A stretch of DNA of 64,000 bases, taken from assembly GCA_022495995.1 (NCBI GenBank), contig JAFEMH010000339.1:62001-126000 (forward strand). The letters run 5' to 3'. The notes beneath the pieces are model-generated. The model was given only the letters and a program-made list of their open reading frames with translations, was not told where the DNA came from and did not search any database. This stretch comes from Adenophora triphylla var. japonica. Taxonomy: Eukaryota; Streptophyta; Magnoliopsida; Asterales; Campanulaceae. A program made the position numbers and the translations under genes. Shown piece after piece: positions 49,690-62,507 of this stretch (positions are counted from its first letter, which is position 1; every line of letters begins with the position of its first letter).

Positions 49690-52600
49690 TCGGTTAGAAT
49701 TCTCGGGGTAGAGTCTAGCTGAGTGAGAGTGTGCGGTAACTGACGTCGAGAGTATTATGCAGGAATTTGTTCAAATAATAATGACCAACCAAAGGATCAA
49801 GGTAATGTGAGCAATATGGAGAGATGGATTCCTCCACGATCATTTGAGGTATATTACCTGTCTCCGGAGTTAGGGGTCATACTTTTATAAATCCCCGTTC
49901 ATTTCGTTCTCATGTGGCATTACATTTCGTTTTTATTTGCATAAATGGCCCGAGAGTTGCCTTATGTGCTAGAGGTTCTACTCCTATGGGAGAGTAACTC
50001 GAATCATTCTTGTTTATCATGGTGGTTGTGATGTGTCATATGTGGGCATGTATTGCCGGTGGATTTGGTCGAGTTACCAATCCGTGAATCATCGTTATAT
50101 TAACCTGAATTAATTGAGTAGTTGTTGTGTTTGAGGAGGACTGTCGCAAGAAGCGAGTCTCCTTATCTACGTTTGATTTACCTCCATGTGTAATTGAGGC
50201 GGATAAATTATTAATTGCTATTATGTCATATATGCGTAAATGTCGAAAGTATGATCTAAAGAATGTGAAGGTTATTTGAGTTATGTGTCATATTTGAGTA
50301 AAGGACCCTTGAATTATCTCGTATACCGGTAGTAAATGAATTGGTAAACTTTTAGTTGAGGTTAGGTGTATGACCTAATTAAGAGTGGTTTATGGTGGTA
50401 TAATTGCATGATTATTGATTCATTGGTGTTTCATGGGGAGACTAGATCTATGAGACTAGTATTGAAAGTGATAGTCTAAGTGGGATTATATGGGTTATAA
50501 AATATCGCGAGTACGAGATCTTATGGAACTAAGATATCTTTGCCTTATGTACTATAAGTATAATCTCTAATGAGAGACTGATGGTATTCTGGCTACTAGT
50601 TTGAATAAGGGATCAGATATTCTTATAGGTGGTATCACCCTATGAGTCGACTAAGTGGTGTTTTTCATGTGAGTTTCAAAAATGGGTTTTCATCAAGTAT
50701 CATACCAGGACATTGAGGCGTTGAATTGATATAAGGTACTATTTTAGTATTCGGATTCCTAGATAGAGGACACTAATTGGGATGATAGAATTGATGATTC
50801 ATTTTGGGAAAATTATTTGGTAAAGAAGATAATGAGCGTAGTGAATCTCCATAAGGGTAAATTGTTACTATATTTAGAAAAGATGATACTTGGTGGTTAA
50901 TTATAAGGTTATAGAGATCTTAAATAGGTAACTGTGAAGAATAAGTATTCGTTAGCACTTGTTGACGATTTGTATGACTGATTTTAGAAACTAGTAGGAT
51001 ACTCAATGGTTATTAGTTGAATTTTTCAGAGTGTTACAATTACTAAGTGAAAATTTGCTTTAAGGATATACTTAAGACAACATTTATATATAGTATGACC
51101 GTTTTGATTTGTGGATTGTGTATTAGTTATGGAGAGGTAAATAGGGTAAATACGAAGAAGTATAATAGATACAGTTATTGGTGATTTAAAGGATCAACTT
51201 CAGAAATTGGTAATATATGTATATGGTTCGTTGGGAATTGATTATCATTAGTTGAGAAAATGAGGATGAATCTTACTGGAAGACAGGATACTTTAGGATG
51301 ATTATATACTATAAGTCGACTTAGTTACGTGAATCATATGAGGGATTAGTGTGATGCTTGAAAGATATTGACGTTATACGGATTTTGAGTTTGTTGATGG
51401 TTATTGAGAGTTAAGTTAGATTATACCGTAATGTTTAATTGAAATTTGGGAATGATTGATCTATGAGAATTCCAATTATATTTTCTTATTTAGAAATTAT
51501 GGTATTTGATTGGGAACTAGATGTTTACAATATGTTGTTGCTAAGTACAATACCAATATCAAAGGTAGGGAATAGATGACTCACATTAAGTAAAGGTGTT
51601 GAATATTCAACTTGAAGAATTATTGAATTGAGGATGCTTTGCCAAGTTTATAACCTTAATGAATGTTTAGTGTATTTATCGGAGATAGTAATAAGTATTA
51701 CGAGATTGTGTTTTCTTATAAGGAATTCAACTAAGTAAAAATATTATGAGTGGTGGCTACACTATAAATAGAAGTTAAACAAGAGTATTATGTTAGAATT
51801 GTTTTAAATGTGCTTTAAAACTTTGGATTGTATATTGAACTTCGGTATGAGCAATTGTGCCCTTCGGGGATAGTTGATTTAATAAGGTCAGTAACCCATT
51901 TTCGTGTAAATTAAAATCTGTGAGTAATTTAACTATCTACCACTGGTATGGGACGGTTGTAGATAATTAAATCACTCGAGTTATTTTGTTAGCTTATCAA
52001 TCTTTTGAAATTTCTTAAACTGTGAGTGGTTTAGTTAATTAAAACTGGTATGGGCCGGTTTTAAATAAATAAACCATTTGGGTCTCTTTGAATCTCTTTT
52101 TATATTATCCTTTGGAATTCGGAAAGATGTTGTAATTTTTAGAAAGAATGGGTATCCTAAAGATGTAAATTGTTCAGAAGCAAGTAGAAAATGCAACCTA
52201 GTTTCCCTATAATGATTAATTGTATTCAAGTTTTGATCCGAGAAATGATTCAAAAAAAAAATTTGTGGGGTTGTTATTGTGTCGGTCGCGGTAAGCTCAG
52301 TTTTTGTTTTGGAGTTGGAGCGGCTCCGTTGTGGGCGGCCAACCATTTGATTTGAATACTGATCTGTCACTGGACTTTGGCATAATGGAAACATTGAATT
52401 GTGATAATAGAATATTGACATTAGAAGATTTATTAAAATATTTAGAGTTCTAGGTTGAACTTGAGAGTATTATCACTATAGATTTTGTGATTGAGTTACA
52501 TTGAATTATATTTTCTACTCGTTATATATATAGCTTGATGAGATGTTATTAATAAAGTCCTCACATATGTTAGGGGATAGTTCGATTGTATAAACCCATA

Positions 52601-53271
52601 GTGTTAAATGGATTGGATAGACATCGTTCGGAAAGGTCCTTTTGGGAAGGTAGGAATGCTATTAAGTTTAACCTTGTAAAAATTTGAGGAATCATTACTT
52701 ATGGTTGATGATATGCTACGGGCATGAACAATGGATGTTAGTAGTCAATAGGACGTATGGTTACCAGTGGTTAAGTGCGTATAATAGTAGTTATCATTCT
52801 AACATTGAGACAAAACCGTATGAGGCATAGTTTGGGAAGAAAATATTGATCTCTAATTTGTTGGGGTGAGTTTGGAGAGGCAAGGCCTAAGGTAAATTGG
52901 CGCCAAAGTTCGTTAATCCATTTTGAAGCTTTAGAAAAGGTTGGTGATTTGACTTATCGACTGGCTTGGAGAAGCTTATAGAGTAATTGAAGTTTTAATG
53001 TGATATTGTAATATATTTGGTGACATAAGTTGTAATACTTCTATTTATTTATCTTGTTGTTGAGGTCGTGAAAATTCGGGTTAGTGATAATTGTAAGGTA
53101 TTCTTGGAACATTAAGTTGTAATATCGTATCATTAATGGAATTAGAATCTTGGGGAAGAAATCACAACATTGGAGAGACTATTTGGGAATTGGAGTCTGA
53201 GGTATACATAAGTAACCGAGGCGGGTTGAACAGTTAGGAAGTGGTAGTCAAATTCGGGACGAATTTTCTTT
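49690..53271 (+). other. LARD interior: gag-deleted, decayed pol
   Basis: No frame over about 130 codons. The first ~150 bp (49740-49895) match both ends of gag in the related element at 61254-62448 with the ~1.1-kb middle missing. Near 52895-52975 the plus frame reads GKLAPKFVNPFEALEKVGDL then TYRLAW, a gypsy integrase C-terminal segment. The rest is AT-rich and corresponds, inverted, to the middle of the 56774-64000 element. Confidence 0.75.
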
Positions 53272-53284
53272 AAGGGGGAGTGAG
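53272..53284 (+). other. polypurine tract of the LARD
   Basis: AAGGGGGAGTGAG directly before the 3' LTR. Confidence 0.85.
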
Positions 53285-55892
53285 TGTAACGATCCTAACC
53301 CTAGGCACTAGTTTTAGTATAATATTATATGTTTTTAATATTATTGATAATATTATGTGTTCATTTTTATCAGTGATTTCTTATATTAGGATAAAATGAT
53401 AAGAAAATAAATAATGTTCTAAAGGAAAAATAAGAATAGAAAATAAATAAAGTAATAGGGTGGAGTGGTAATAAAATGAACAAATAAAATGTTATGAATT
53501 GGGAGGAATTATTTTAAAATAGTGAAAGAATTTAATTGTGGAAGTATGGTGTGGGGGGGGGGGGCCTTTCCCTAATTTACTCCCCTTTACCCTCCTAAGT
53601 CAAAGGTTCCCTTACTTTTCCCTCACTCTCCTCATACTCCCTTTATACCTCCCATACTTCCTTCATCCTTCCAACACTCCATCCTCCTCATTATTTCTCC
53701 TTCATTTTCTTCTTCTTCCTTCTCCAAAAATCCATGGAAGCTTTAGTTGAAAGCCTTGCTTTCTAAACTCCTACAAAGTGCAATCCTTCTTCATTTTTCA
53801 ATCCAAGAGTACATTTGTGATGGGTGCATCTAGGAGAGTTGATCAAGCCAAGAAGATCCTTAATCCACCTCTTAATTCCTAAGTGAGTTATTATGACTTC
53901 CTTTCTTTAAATGTTCATAAACTATTGATGTTGTTATTATTGTTAAAATGGTTATTTGAGGCCTTAGAAACTTTCTTTGATGTTGAGAAATTTGGTAAGG
54001 AAATAGAATGTTGTGGTTGGTTAGGAAAATGGGTCAAGAAGGTAAGCAAATGGGTTAATTAAATTATGAAATTTATACTTGGAAAGTGATAGTGAAATGG
54101 GTAGTGATTCAAAGGGTAAATGATATAAGATTTAATCATTTTTGGGTTACATGGCTTAGTATGTAAATTGTTATGACTTTCCTTCTTATGAATGATCATA
54201 AATTATAAATGTTGTTCTTGTTATATTAATGGGTGTTACATGCTTTAGAACCTTACATGAGTTAGAAAATGGGTAAATGAATTTGGTTGAGGATAATGTT
54301 CTTGGAAGATGATTTAGAGGGTATAAAATGAGTAAAATGTAGAATGATAAATGACTTAGAATTCTTTATTTTGGGGTTGCATGATTTAGGGTGAACTTGG
54401 TGAAGCTAGGAAATCTTCTTGTTGATTTTTAATGTAGAGTAGAAGGAAAACTTGGGAAGTGAAAGAAAATGGTAAGAGATTACAATTTGGGAAACCTGGG
54501 AATTCATGGATCCGGCACTTGGGCGGTCGCCCAAGGGGGCGTGAGCGGCCGCCCATGTGTCCGTAATTTAGAGTGCCTTGTAAAGCCTCTTGGGCGGTCG
54601 CCCAAGAGGTATGGGCGGTCGCCCAAGACCCCAGGAAGTTTAACTGTAAATCATAACCGGAATTTGTTAGCAACATTGTTTGGTCCCTTATAGATTGTGA
54701 CTCCCACTTAGTAAATTGAGCTTGAACCTTCATAGAGGCCTTGTTTTATTGTATAATGACCTTGTAGGATGGATTGATGATATTTCCTTGCCTTACATTG
54801 AGTTCATATACACTGTTTATATTATGCATAGTGTGTTGAATAAATGTTGCACTATGATAATTGTTAAATATGAGTATATATTACCATGTTGCTATGTTGC
54901 TTATCCCCTTTGTGGATTTATATTGCAAGTTTATGATATGTACTGGACTTCGGTATACCGGTGGTTGGAGGGTTGTTTCTGGTGAATATTGCTTTAAGCA
55001 GTTCACAGGAGATGAGTTATGTCAATAACTATCTCGGTTGTTAGGGGGTCGTTTCTGGTGAATATGCCTAAGCAGTTCACAGGAAATGAGTTATGACACT
55101 AACTATCTCGGTTGTTCGGGGGTTTATGAATATTGCCTAAGCAGTTCATAAGGGATGAGTTATGACGATAACTATCTCAGTTGTACGATTTGTTTGTGAA
55201 TAATGCCTAAGCAGTTCACTGGAGATGAGTTATGACAATAACTATCTCGATTGTTTGGGGTATTTATTACTCTCTGTTTGTTATATGATATTGATTCTGG
55301 TGGATATACATTCACGGAATAAGATTGGAGTATTATTATACCCAATGTTGTACGACTACTGTTCAGACGGGAAAAGGTAAACCATGGTAATGTAAGGTGT
55401 TTACAGCTTTTCCAACGTGTTATATGCAACTTGTTATGTGTTGCATCTTACATGGCATATTGCTGCATTCATAATAGCTTGCTGAGATTTATTCTCACCC
55501 CTCTCCCTTTACTGTTTTTAGATTCCGAGACAGGTGGACCAGCCAAGTAAGGGCGGTGAGGAGTTTGGAAGTTATATTGTGAGAATTGTCGGGGTATGAT
55601 TAGGTTGGTATAGAAAGTGTGCTTTGGTATAATTCAATTACGGAATTGTATTTATAAATCTTCATTTTATGTTATAACCGAGGCCCTTTTGTAACTAAAA
55701 CAGTTTCTTACTTTCTAAGTTGGTCAATTATTTCTCCATTGTGAAAAGGTGTAGATTTATTTTTAAATGGTTATAATAATTGTATTTAATTTTGAAAGTT
55801 AAATAAAAGTTTTAAAAGATTAGGAAAAATTGGGTTAGTTTGAGGATGCTCCAGCTTGGGACACGTGTAGGTTCCGGGTCGGGGTCCTCATA
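53285..55892 (+). repeat. 3' LTR of the LARD
   Basis: 2608 bp, nearly identical to the 5' LTR. The differences are concentrated at CAG/CTG sites (see findings). Confidence 0.93.
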
Positions 55893-56068
55893 AGACACAT
55901 CTCGTGTGAACTCATACGAGACTCATCTCGTATGAACTCACACGAGACACATCTCGTGAGAACTCACATGAGACACATCTCATGTGAACTCATACGAGAC
56001 TCATCTCGTATGAACTCACACGAGACACATCTCGTGTGAGTTCATACGAGATTCCCAGTGTCCACTCT
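55893..56068. repeat. CTCGTGTGAACTCA array, right arm
   Basis: Six to seven ~26-bp units alternating in orientation (CATCTCGTGTGAACTCATACGAGAC), ending in the inverted ..CCAGTGTCCACTC. It is the right half of the repeat interrupted by the LARD. Confidence 0.88.
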
Positions 56069-56765
56069 TTTTGCAAAAATTGGTCTAAATGACCATAGCA
56101 AACCGCAAAAGGTTTTGCAAAAATTGGTCTAAATGACCATATCAAACCCCAAAGGGCTTTGCAAAAAGTGGTTCAAGTAACCATAGCAAACCCCAAGAGA
56201 ATTTGCAAAAAATTGGTCTAATTGATCATAGAAAACCCCAAAAGGATTTGCAAAAATTGGTATAAGTGACCATAACAAACCAAAAAGACGGTTTAGAAAA
56301 ATTGGTCTAAATGACCATAGTAAAGCGCAAAAGGATTTGCAAAAATTAGTCTAAGTGACCATAGTAAACCCCAAAAGAATTTGCAAAATTGGTACAAGTG
56401 ATCTTAGCAAACCCTAAAAATATTTGCAAAAATTGTTACAAGTGATCATAGCAAACCCGAAAAGAATTTGCAAAAATTGATCTAAATGACCTTAGCAAAC
56501 TCCAAAATGGTTTACAAAAATTAGTCCAAGTGACCATAGCAAATCCCAAGTGGATTTGCAGAAATGGTCCAACTAACCATAGCAAACCCCAAAATGGTTT
56601 GCAAAAATTGGTACAAGTGACCATAGCAAACCCCAAGTAGATTTGCAAAAATTAGTCCAAGTGACCACAGCAAACTCCAAGTGGATTTGCAAAAAATTGT
56701 ACTAAGTGACCATAGTAAACTCAAATGGTTTTCAAAAATTGGTCATTGTTACCATAACAAACCCC
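56069..56765. repeat. 44-bp minisatellite, about 16 copies
   Basis: The unit TTTGCAAAAATTGGTCTAA.. TGACCATAGCAAACCCCAAAAGG repeats at a 43-44 bp period with 10-25 % divergence by eye. Minus-strand ORFs over it are by-products. Confidence 0.92.
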
Positions 56766-56773
56766 AAATCATG

Positions 56774-59410
56774 TGTGAGCACCCCAACTCGGGACCTAAC
56801 ACGTGTCCCGAGCTAAGGGAGCTCAAACTAAGAAAATCCATCTTGATTTTTAAAACATTTATTTGCCTTTAAAAGAATACCACTTTTCAAACTTCCAAAT
56901 AAAAATCAATTGATAATATCCTTACTTAAAGGAAATCCAACTACAACTTTAATGAACCGAAATCTGATTAATTACACAAAACCCTGAATAACATTGTTTA
57001 GTAAAAGTGTTGTCCATACAAATTATAAAAGTGGAATACTTAATAAATACTCCTAATAGCCAACTTCTAACTTAACCTGACAAGCCCCAAAAGTACAAGT
57101 CCACAATGATATCCCCGGCCTCACTGGTTCGGGTCACCTGTCTCTAATCTAAAACAAGAAAGGGAGAGGGGTGAGAATAAATCTCAATGAGCTATTATGA
57201 TATGCAAAGAAGATGCCAAACAAAGTGCAACACATAGCATGGTAGCACATAACACATTATGAAAGCGGTAAACACCTTACGTTACCTCATTTTACCTTTT
57301 CCCGTCTCGAACAATAAGTCGTACAACGTGGGAGTAAAACTCCACTCTTTGGTGAATTGCCTCCAAAGCACATTCACCTCTTATAGGACTCATACCCTGC
57401 ACCATCCATATAAGAAAGGATACCTATATTAGAATATCCAAAAATAATATCGTCCCTCCTTACAACGATCGCAGCAGTGCGCAAGCCTTTTGGGTCAATA
57501 CGATCGTTAACCTGACCCCGCCCCCGTGGCCACGAGTGGGAAGGGTCACGGTATGATGTACCTTCAATCACTTATAGAACAAATCCATAATTGATTGGCA
57601 TCCATCATACCCACCCGAACATAAACACGCTCAAGCACATGATAGATACTTGAGATAAATCCACAAACCGGGATAGTAATATAACAACATGGTAATGTAT
57701 ACTCATGCCAATCAATGCCATAATGCAACATTTAAGTAATACACTATGCATAGTATCATCAACAAATATGAATGATAACAAATAAATTCACAAATGGAAT
57801 AACCATACAACTACATAGTAAACATATCCACACATTGGGATAACATAACAACTTGTCAAATATTCCACACTTGGGGAGCCACATAACACTTGCCAAATAA
57901 TCCACAAAGGGGATAAACAATATAGTCACATGGTAAAATAGAATATCTGGAAATGATCATTACATATTTAGTTTATAAAACCAATTCCATTTGAGAGATC
58001 ACCTAAAAATACTCAATTTGGACTCTTGAACCATCCAATTTCGAGTCCGTATGAATTAACTATGATTTATTCAATTTCAACTCAACTTCTAACGTACAAT
58101 ACTACCTGCTGTAACCAAATCAGATTTTTGGGACATAAGTATAACTTCTTTAGCTATGAAACCATCACATTCAGAAAGTACTCAGAAAAACACCCAATTT
58201 AGACCCAAGAACCATCCAATTCCGATTTAATATGATTAAGTTATGACCATCACAAGATTGCTAAACGAATTCCTGGTTCAATTGAAGTTAGGATTTCTGG
58301 GGTCTTGGGCGACCGCCCAAACCTCTTGGGCGACCGCCCAAGAGGGTTTTCAAGGAAATGTGAGTTTCTGCCAGCATGGGCGGCCGCTCAGCCCCCTTGG
58401 GCGACCGCCCAAGCCTCCTGCCAGCCCAAACTTAGGTTTTTAACCCCTTTAACCCTAGTTCTTCCTTCCCTCTACCATTGATTATTCAAGAACACCCAAG
58501 AACACCTTCATTTCACCAAATCCCAAACAAACATGTAAACTCCAAAACCAAGTAACCCTAGATTATTTATCACTACTATTTCTACCCATTTCAACCCTTT
58601 TAACTCATCTTCATTGAACCCTAACTTCAACAATTTCAAATTCCATCCATTCCTTAAAAATCTAAATCAACTCCCATGAACCACTATCTTTTTAAGTCAT
58701 TAATCCATTTTCTAACTCCAAGAAGATTTCCAAAGCATATAATAACAATCACAACACCAAGAACAACAATAGATAGATTATGAGCACATAGATGAAAGGA
58801 GGTCATAACAACTCACCTTAGGATTTTAGGATGAAAGATGATCTTCAAAGCTTGATTGATTCCTCTAGGTGATCCAACTCCAAAACTACTCTTAGACTTG
58901 AATTTGATGAAGAATGGCTTAGCTTCAATAATAGGGTTTGAGAGCTTCCATGGCTTTAGATAGTGAAGAGGGAGTATGAAGAAAATGAAGAAGGAGGAAG
59001 AAGAGTGAATGAATGAGGGAGGAAGAAGTTGAGTGAAGAGGATGAAGAAGGGGTGGGGGCCGGATGGAGGGAGGAGGGTGTGGGAGTATGGTGTTGACTT
59101 TGTGGGAAGGATGGGGAGTAATTTAGGGAAAAGGCCCCCCTTCCCACACCATACTTCCACCACACAATTCTTTCACTTATTTAAAATAATTCCTCCCAAT
59201 TCAAACATTTTATTTGCTCATTTTATCACCACTCCAATCTATTACTTTATTTATTTTCTATTCTTATTTTTACTTTAGAACATTATTTATTTCCTTATCA
59301 TTTTATCCTAATATAATAAATTACAGATAAAATGAACACATAATATTATCATTAATAGTAAAACATATAATATTATACTAAAACTAGTGCCTAGGGTTAG
59401 GGTCGTTACA
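56774..59410 (-). repeat. 3' LTR of the TR-GAG element
   Basis: 2637 bp; plus-strand ends TGTGAGCACC and GTCGTTACA. Contains palindromes CTTGGGCGACCGCCCAAG at 58303-58412, the inverse of those in the LARD LTR. Confidence 0.88.
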
Positions 59411-59427
59411 CTCACTCCCCCTTAAAG
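59411..59427 (-). other. polypurine tract of the TR-GAG element
   Basis: The minus strand CTTTAAGGGGGAGTGAG lies just before the LTR, identical to the LARD PPT. Confidence 0.85.
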
Positions 59428-61254
59428 AAAATTCGTCCCGAATTTGATTGTCACTTACCCTAAGATTCAAACTAGCAAAGGTTACCTTTTCACAATTTCT
59501 AACTTAATATTCCCAATTAGATTTCTCAATGGCATGACTCTACTATCCCTTCCCATAACCCGAGTACTCTAGGACTTCAATTCTCAATTAGTCTCTTCAC
59601 TTCTATGATTCTTCCCAAGATTTCTAATTTCATTAATAATACGATTTTACGACGCAACACCCCAAGAATACCATACAATTACTACTACCCGAACTTCCAC
59701 GACCTCAAGAAAGTACAATTAAATAAAAGTATTACGACTTAAGTTACCAAATACATTACGACATTACATTTAAAACTTCCAACGCTCAATAAGCTACTCT
59801 AAGTCGGTCTATAAGTCAAATCATAATCTTTTCTAGAACTTCAATTGGATTAACAAACTTTGGCGCTAAATTACCTTAGGCCTAACTTTACTAATTCCAT
59901 CCCAATAAATTGGAGATCGATAATATCTTCCTGAACCAAGATTCATACGGTTTCATCTCAATGTTAGAATGATAACTGCTATTATACGCAAACCCGCTAA
60001 GGTTAATTAAATTTCTCAAGTCGAAGGAAAATCCGTCACACAACACAACCTACTCTTCCAGAATTTGGATAGTCTTGAAACCTCTTCCTTTCGACTAACT
60101 ACATCCTCCAACTCTTAGGATCGGTAACAACTCTCAAAGGAAGCTTCAAAAGATAAGGTTCCTATTTAATTAACGCAACACAAGTGTAGCTACTCCCGAG
60201 TAGAGGATAAGAAAATCTCACTTATCTTAGTTAAATTCCTCAAAGCACACATTATCACTTTCCCATTTCGTATAACACTACACCCTGATCTTCCTTTAAT
60301 ACACACTTAAATTTTCACAAAGTTTTCACATCCCCAAGGTAATGTAAGGGCCGAATCTATAACTAATCTATTCTCCATTTGTATTAACATGATTAATCCT
60401 TTTTACATCCTACTCTATTTACACGTCCTTTAAGGTCAACCAAAGCAACGACTTTTCAATTCTTAAGAATTCCTTAATTCTCTTCGATAGCACCTCGCCA
60501 ACTCAAAGATCACGGACTCAACCCTCACAAGATCCATGGTAACATCCGAGTTTAAGACTACAAAACCCCAAAAATTTGAAATCCTCTCGAGTCAACTCAT
60601 ACTAGCCGAACTTTGCATACAGGGACTCCTCACAAGGAAGTCATTAACCCAACTCTCAAATTATTTTCACGATCTTCCCGAAACTTTAATTACCAAAGGG
60701 ACCATCAATTCTAATCACCCTAAAACCATCAAAATAAGGATTACAACTCGCTTATCCTACTCGTAACCAACACATGAAACATACCGACGGGAGCACATTT
60801 ACCATTTACTCACAACTAGCACATAAAAATTTTGGAAAAGACTCCTTATGCAAGTCTAGCATATACCAATTACTCTTCACACCTTAATTCAAAAGTTTCA
60901 CCTTAATTACCCACATATAACAAGAATTTCACATTAAGGTTTACCTATCTCAAACACCATCATAAACAATTTTGGCATGGAAAAAGGAGACTCACTTATT
61001 ATGATAGTCTACCATTATACAACAATTACTTAACCATACATGTCAAATATATCTCAAAATCATAATTTAATAATCGTACCAATTCAACGGCAATACATGC
61101 TCACCATAACCACATCACCATCGTGGTAAACCAAAGAAGGTTCGAGGTATTCTCTCATAAGAGCAGAATCCTCTAACAATAAAACAAATTCTCAACGATG
61201 TATGTCACATATAAGCAAAATGTGATGCCAAACATAAATGATATGCAACATGAT
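59428..61254 (-). other. non-coding middle of the TR-GAG element (decayed pol)
   Basis: No ORF of note. By eye, 59800-60000 is the inverted homologue of LARD 52780-52960 (for example AACAAACTTTGGCGCTAAATTACC against the LARD integrase relic), so it derives from a lost pol. Confidence 0.7.
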
Positions 61255-62406
61255 CTATAATATATGACCCCTAACTTTTGAGACAGGAAATATACCTCTA
61301 GTGACCTCGGAGGGATCCATCTCTCCCGGATCCGAAACACACACTCGACCACGTACCCTCTCTTTCGGTTCCCCTCTGTTATCTCTTTTGGTACCACCTC
61401 TTTGCCGTCCACCTTGCTGACTGCTGCCTGAAGCTCGCTCCTGTCGAAACCTTGGGCAATTCCTCCTAAAATGCCCCATCTCTCCACACTTCAAGCATTT
61501 CCCTTGCTTACTCCAACACCGATCTTCGGTATGTCCAACCTTCTTGCAAAACTTACAAATCATCCCATACTGTTTGGGTTTTGGCCTAGACGAAGAAGCT
61601 ACCATAAGTTCCTCTCTCAAACTTCCTGAAGTTAAAGCACTTGGCTGTCCTCTAATGACTTTGGATCCTTGTCCTAGATACTTTGGCTTGTTTCTAATCC
61701 CACTTCCTGACCTTCCACTATTTTCCTCAATGTCCTTCTCGACCTTATATGCTCTATCTAAGGTCCGTCTCGATAATTGATGAAACTATCAATCCATAAT
61801 TCTTTCCTAAACTCACTCCTCAACCCTGTTACAAACTTCTGAACCCTTTTCACTTCATGCGATGCCAAATGAGGGCAACACTTAGCTAATTCCTCAAACC
61901 GGACCGAATACTGATTCACCGTCATGTTCCCTTGTTTTAGTCTTAAGAATTCAATCTCCTTCTTATCCCTTGTAACCATTGAAATAAAACAGTCCTCGAA
62001 CCGCCGAGTGAACTTATCCCAAATCGGGCGTATGATCCCGCCTCCCAACTTTCCTTCAACTTCGCCACCACCGATCACCGAACCTTCAAGCTTGAAAACG
62101 GCATACCTAACTTTCTCTTCGTTGCGACTTTCTATAACCTCGAAAATCTTATTCATTTCTCGCTAACCAATTTTCTCGCCTTTAACGGATTCGGATATCC
62201 ATTAAAACTCGATGGATTCATCTTCACAAACCTTTCCCATCCATCACTTTGACACTCCTCAGCCGATTCGGAACTGATCCTCTAGTCTCCATATCCCGTA
62301 CAAACTTCCCGAATAATTTCATCATCTCTTCATCCCGAATTCCACCTATACCCAAATCTTCTTCAATTCCCGTAACTTTCCGCCGATCATCCTTGCTTCC
62401 GGCCAT
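61255..62406 (-). pseudogene. gag of the TR-GAG element
   Basis: Start chosen at ATG 62404-62406 (MAGSKDDRRK), because LARD homology around the leader begins its own ATG here. Capsid: MNKIFEVIESRNEEKVRYAVF, FLRLKQGNMTVNQYSVRFEE and HEVKRVQKFVTGL (61758-62156), a Retrotrans_gag domain. Two CX2CX4HX4C zinc knuckles follow: CKFCKKVGHTEDRC and CLKCGEMGHFRRNC (about 61440-61560), then an Arg/Gly-rich tail. Frame changes near 62225, 62090, 61775 and 61620, at least one at a CTGG-like site. It may encode a nucleocapsid used in trans with another element's pol. Confidence 0.85.
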
Positions 62407-62492
62407 TAGAACGGGCTCCTGCATAAAACACTCGGCGTCAATTTCCACACATTCCCACTTAGTCTAGACATCTACCCTTGACCTCTAAACTA

Positions 62493-62506
62493 AGCTCGAT
62501 ATTAAC
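62493..62506 (-). promoter_or_regulatory. degenerate primer binding site of the TR-GAG element
   Basis: The minus strand GGTTAATATCGAGC stands where TGGTATCAGAGC is expected. The loss of CTG to CG is the same kind of change seen elsewhere in the window. Confidence 0.5.
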
Positions 62507-62507
62507 C

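Larger units (their letters stand above)
47075..55892 (+). mobile_element. large non-autonomous LTR element (LARD-like), chromovirus-derived
   Basis: TSD AGACA (47070-47074; 55893-55897). LTRs 2601 and 2608 bp begin TGTAACGA and end TCCTCACA/TCCTCATA. PBS for initiator tRNA-Met 49678-49689 and PPT before 53285. The 3.6-kb interior has no long ORF but keeps a decayed integrase end. Long LTRs and the TGTAACGACCC start fit Tekay/Del chromoviruses (inference). Confidence 0.92.

Noticed and set aside
56436..56724. Two hydrophobic repeat ORFs on the minus strand
   Set aside because: They are translations of the 44-bp minisatellite, with no start context and no conserved frame.
56069..56765. CRISPR-like array
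   Set aside because: A contiguous minisatellite without spacers in nuclear plant DNA.
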